From Glandiceps talaboti (lineage: Eukaryota > Hemichordata > Enteropneusta > Spengelidae): a DNA stretch of 64,000 bases. Below are positions 60,582-64,000 of this stretch, piece after piece; position 1 is the first letter of the stretch; every line of letters starts with the position of its first letter. The DNA is taken from positions 9,835,001 to 9,899,000 of the forward strand of contig NC_135566.1 in assembly GCF_964340395.1 (NCBI RefSeq), read 5' to 3'. The position numbers were made by a program, and so were the translations under genes. The notes beneath the pieces were generated by a model that was given only the letters and a program-made list of their open reading frames with translations, searched no databases and was not told the DNA's origin.

Positions 60582-63500
60582 TCAGTCAGATTCGCTGTCT
60601 GACAATGTCTCATACCGCGATGACAACAGTGGTGCTGGTTCTCTTTCTCTGGCTATTGTAGTTGTTGAGCTGCTGATTGAACTAGCAGCAGAATGCATGC
60701 TAACTGATGGAATACCACGCAATGACAGAGCTGAGTACGGAAATGGATTTGCAAATCCTGCTTGCGATGATGTCGGGTGTGATGACGTTCCCATTACCAT
60801 GGATGATGACGTAGAAGATGGTGCACTGCTAACCTGAGAAACAGACGACTGAGGTACAATAGAACTGGTCTCTTTTTTGGATCGCCTTGTTCCACTGCCT
60901 CTACTGCTTTGTGTGCTTTGGGCTTCAGAAGAATCCTGGCTACTGACTTGCCCAACAGGGCTTGATGATTTCCTGCCTATTTCTGCAACACTTGATGATG
61001 CAGTACCACTGACTAAGTTTTCTGCAGATGAGGCAGTTGCTGTTCCCGATGTATCTGTATCTGCAGATTCGGTGCTCGACTGTCTTGGGCTTGATGATCT
61101 GGTTTGTGCAGGTCTTCTTGACATCGATACTTCAGCTTCATGTGAGCTGTCGGCATCAGAAATGTCTGATATTTGTTCTGTATCTTGACCACGTGATGAC
61201 CTCTGTGACATGGATTGTTGAGTATTCTGACTGGAATCTGCAGTTTCAGCAGAACTCACCTCTTGGGCTTGGTACTCATTTTTGAAGTCCTGCATTTGAG
61301 CATCGATAATATTTTCAATAGATTGCCTGAAATCAATTCTGAACTCCAGAGTTCGTTTCTTTGATACAATAGAGTCAGCTGAGGTGACATGAGAACTGGT
61401 AGGTGAGGTTGATTTTGTGGAATCTGTACTACCTCTGTTGGGAGGCATAGACATACTACTAGCTTTGTATCTGTCACTGTTGTCAGCTGGATCATGGCTA
61501 TGAGATGGAGAAACACGTCTAGCACTTGCACTTGCAAATGAAGCAGTAACCCTACTACTGTCACTGACTTCTGGACTGGCTCTACGTTTTCGACTTTCCC
61601 CATGTTCTTTAGCTGACCTTGTGTCTGGCATTTCTGCTGATGAATGGTTACTGTCATGGGTTGTATCTGCCATGGCTTCACTACATCCACTTGCCTCTAA
61701 CTGTGCTCGCATAGCAAGTTGTTTCTTTGGGATTAACACTGGCATACTGCTTGGACTTTTGGATGACGATGATTCTGCTGTTCGGCTTGATCCTCCATGT
61801 GTATCTCTGGAGGAAGTGTGAACAGCTGCAGCCTCACTACTATTGCTATCTGGTGCAGGTGGTGAAATGGGTTCAATATCGATATTCATGGAGTTAGACA
61901 TAGTTGGTTTGTCTCTGCGACCATACGCCCCATCCTTGCCCATGCCTGCTGAGTCCTTGACATCTCCTCTGGTAGCTTGTAGGAAAGCTGAAGAAATGAT
62001 GCTAGACAGCGTGTTGGATGTGCTTGTCTCTGGCGACATGCTTCTAAATTTGGCAGCAGATGAAGGAGTTGGTACAGATGGAGAGCTGTTTGTAGCTGCC
62101 CTTGGACTTGCCATACTTGTTGTTGGTGCTTGCTCTGAAGAAGTAAGGCGGTGTCTTGAAGGAGAAGCTGTCCTTGGACTTCTATCCCCAATTGCAGAAT
62201 GAGAACTGGTGGGAGTTGAAGGGCCTTCAGGTAGATCTGGTGTCTCAGGTCTTGATGTTGTTGAACTTGATGCCGGTGACTCTATTCCACGTCCATAATC
62301 CTGTGAAATTATAGAGTCTATATGTTCACCTAGTGTTATTGGCCTATTCAGTTTCTCACGTCTGAATAATAATTGTGAAATGTCCATTTTCCCTTCATCT
62401 GGAGTTGATTTAATTTCAGCTGCTTTTTTCCTTTCAGGCTCCTCTGTGCTGGATGTGGCTGGCCTGGAAGCTGCCATAGGTCTTTGTGTGGAATCAGATT
62501 CACTACTCCTCATCATGTGTTTCCTCTTGCTAACTTCTCTCTCAGCATCAATCACAGCAGATGACTCTACCACTGGTTGGTTGATAGACCTTGTAATGAT
62601 AACATCAATCAAGTTGGCTGCAGTCAAGGTTGTCTTACCACCCTTATTTCCAGGCTCATCATCTTCATCACATTGCTTATCCTTCTCAAAAAGTGCTGCA
62701 AAGATTTTAGATGCCTCCCTTTGCATTGTCTCCTGAGAAATAGCGCTGTCTCTGCTACCGATGCCACTACTGCTACCCCCACTACTACTACTACTACTGC
62801 TTGCAGTTTCTTGTGTTTTGTCCTGAGGAGGTTCTTGAGGTCTGGGTCTTACCATCTCTCGGCGTTCTCGTTCTCGATTTGACTCTGCCATTCTCCGTTG
62901 GTATGCTTCCCATTCCTTGGGATGGTGTCTCATTGGGTTGGGATACTGCATACCTGCATGACTACTAAGGTCCTGAGGCTTAGCTTGTTCCAGAAGCATT
63001 GCTCTTGGTGAATGCACTGTAAAAGAGGAAGAGTGAATTGGTCAAATACAGTAACAGTATTCACACAAATCAACAATTCACATGAATATAAACAGTTCAC
63101 CAGTATTATGTAAGTATGATACGATATTCTAGCCAGTGAGATCAGTCTGGATAACAATTCCTTACTACATATATATATATACCAGTGATTACTTGCATCA
63201 GTGCATACCTATACTATTTGCAGTGCACTGAAAACATTATTGCACACCTGTTGTTTCGGATATACAAATGTTATAAAACTGAACCTATCTTGTGTGAGAG
63301 CCATTGTGCTTCTCAGAGTATTTGCATTCCTGCTTGCAGTATTTTCTGCTGCGCTCCAAGTAAAGCTGCAGAGAACACAACTAGCAGTCATGTAATGACT
63401 GTGAGTTTCTCATACCTTGCATGCCAGGTGAACTCTGGCGTCTTTCTGCTCTCTGTTTGGGTATTTCCAAGGACTGTGCTGATGCAGCAGCATTGACCAG

Positions 63501-64000
63501 TGCATTGAAAGCATCATTTCCATTGGCCATTCCCTCTCTACCCCCAGATCCGGTTCTACTAGTTGGCACTGTATCATAAAACAAAAAATAATCATTATAT
63601 CTGTATATGAATTCAACAAAATGATGGTAATGCTTGGATGCAGGAATGTACATATAACAAGTCTTCGCCAAGAGACCCACAATGAATTTAAAATTCCAAC
63701 TCAGTGTTTCTTTATCAGTAAGGTGAAATCTACTCACTTCCCTCATCTTTTTCAAAGGTTTCCCATCAAAAATATAGTACGAAGTATAGAAACTTGTAAA
63801 CAATTTCACCAGATTTCTCCCTTGTGTAACCAGAGTGATACAGTTACTATACTTGTACAACACTGCTACTGCTGCATGTCTGTCTTTCTATGCAGAACAT
63901 ACCGATATAGTACTATCCCCATACAATACTATCCCAACTTTGCTGACAACACTGTAGTTTGTCTTGCAAAACAACCCAAGACACTAACCTGAATTATTTG
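60582..64000 (-). CDS. NCOR: Nuclear receptor corepressor (NCoR/SMRT family), C-terminal part
   Basis: Partial gene on the minus strand that continues past the right edge. The last exon is 60582-63016 (811 codons), preceded by 63416-63568 and probably by a sliver at 63989-64000 ending CAG|GTTAGT. The junction of the last two exons is phase 1 (..SSPGMQ|V|HSPRAM..). Family marks are TAANLIDVIITRSI, PITLGEHIDSIISQDY and FRQSIENIIDAQM, three CoRNR-type boxes in the order expected for receptor-interaction domains. The C-terminus APLLSSRYETLSDSESD closely resembles the vertebrate NCoR/SMRT end. The rest is Ser-rich and probably disordered. The upstream exon has DAFNALVNAAASAQS, also in family style. 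Known role: recruits HDAC3/TBL1 to unliganded nuclear receptors. The N-terminal deacetylase-activation and SANT domains lie outside the window. Confidence 0.92.
63725..63845. repeat. Degenerate copy of the ~70-bp tandem-unit family
   Basis: In an NCoR intron: gtgaaatctac, aaggtttcccatcaaaaata, gtatagaaacttg, atttcaccagatttc and gtaaccagagtg match the units of 16027-16467 and 22733-23222. Confidence 0.45.

Noticed and set aside
60582-63017. Long plus-strand open frames opposite the NCoR exon
   Set aside because: They are antisense shadows of a Ser-rich coding exon; the minus-strand frame has family motifs and correct splice phase.

Overview
The window is nuclear DNA from an animal. It is AT-rich and intron-dense, with GT-AG introns carrying many MITE-like, foldback and microsatellite repeats and a decayed non-LTR retrotransposon end. 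All recognisable genes have bilaterian orthologues. The repeat-rich, many-intron style suggests an invertebrate such as a hemichordate, cephalochordate or lophotrochozoan, but the sequence alone does not settle the phylum. Gene models below were built by joining exons by eye, with codon phase checked at every junction.

Layout. (1) 680-6312, minus strand: ESS2 (DGCR14), a spliceosome-associated nuclear protein, 8 exons, 494 aa. (2) 6313-7486: a short divergent promoter region shared with the next gene. (3) 7487-24661, plus strand: ERCC6L (PICH), a SNF2-family DNA translocase, 20 exons, 1743 aa, with a very large acidic exon. Its introns hold most of the repeats in the left half. (4) 27420-29815, plus strand: an unrecognised two-exon gene for a 311-aa protein with an N-myristoylation-type start; its intron carries a recent 472-bp tandem duplication that copied the splice acceptor. 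(5) 29816-38441: a repeat-rich gap with opposed tetranucleotide arrays, a retrotransposon tail, a 35-bp minisatellite and two foldback elements. (6) 38442-51879, minus strand: an 8-exon gene for a 388-aa protein that looks like the clathrin heavy chain terminal beta-propeller plus the start of the linker, with no legs. (7) 51880-52471: divergent promoter region. (8) 52472-55377, plus strand: SBDS, a ribosome maturation factor, 5 exons, 252 aa. (9) 55378-60581: intergenic, with a MITE and simple repeats. (10) 60582-64000, minus strand: the 3' part of an NCoR/SMRT nuclear receptor corepressor gene, running off the right edge.

The genes do not form one pathway. ESS2/ERCC6L and the clathrin-like gene/SBDS are two head-to-head pairs that probably share promoters; SBDS and NCoR converge. 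The most unusual item is the clathrin terminal-domain-only gene, which keeps most of the adaptor-binding groove but lacks the trimerising legs. Next come the duplicated splice acceptor in the unrecognised myristoylation-type gene, three tandem CTCF-like sites in an ERCC6L intron, and repeated SUMO-interaction-like motifs in ERCC6L.
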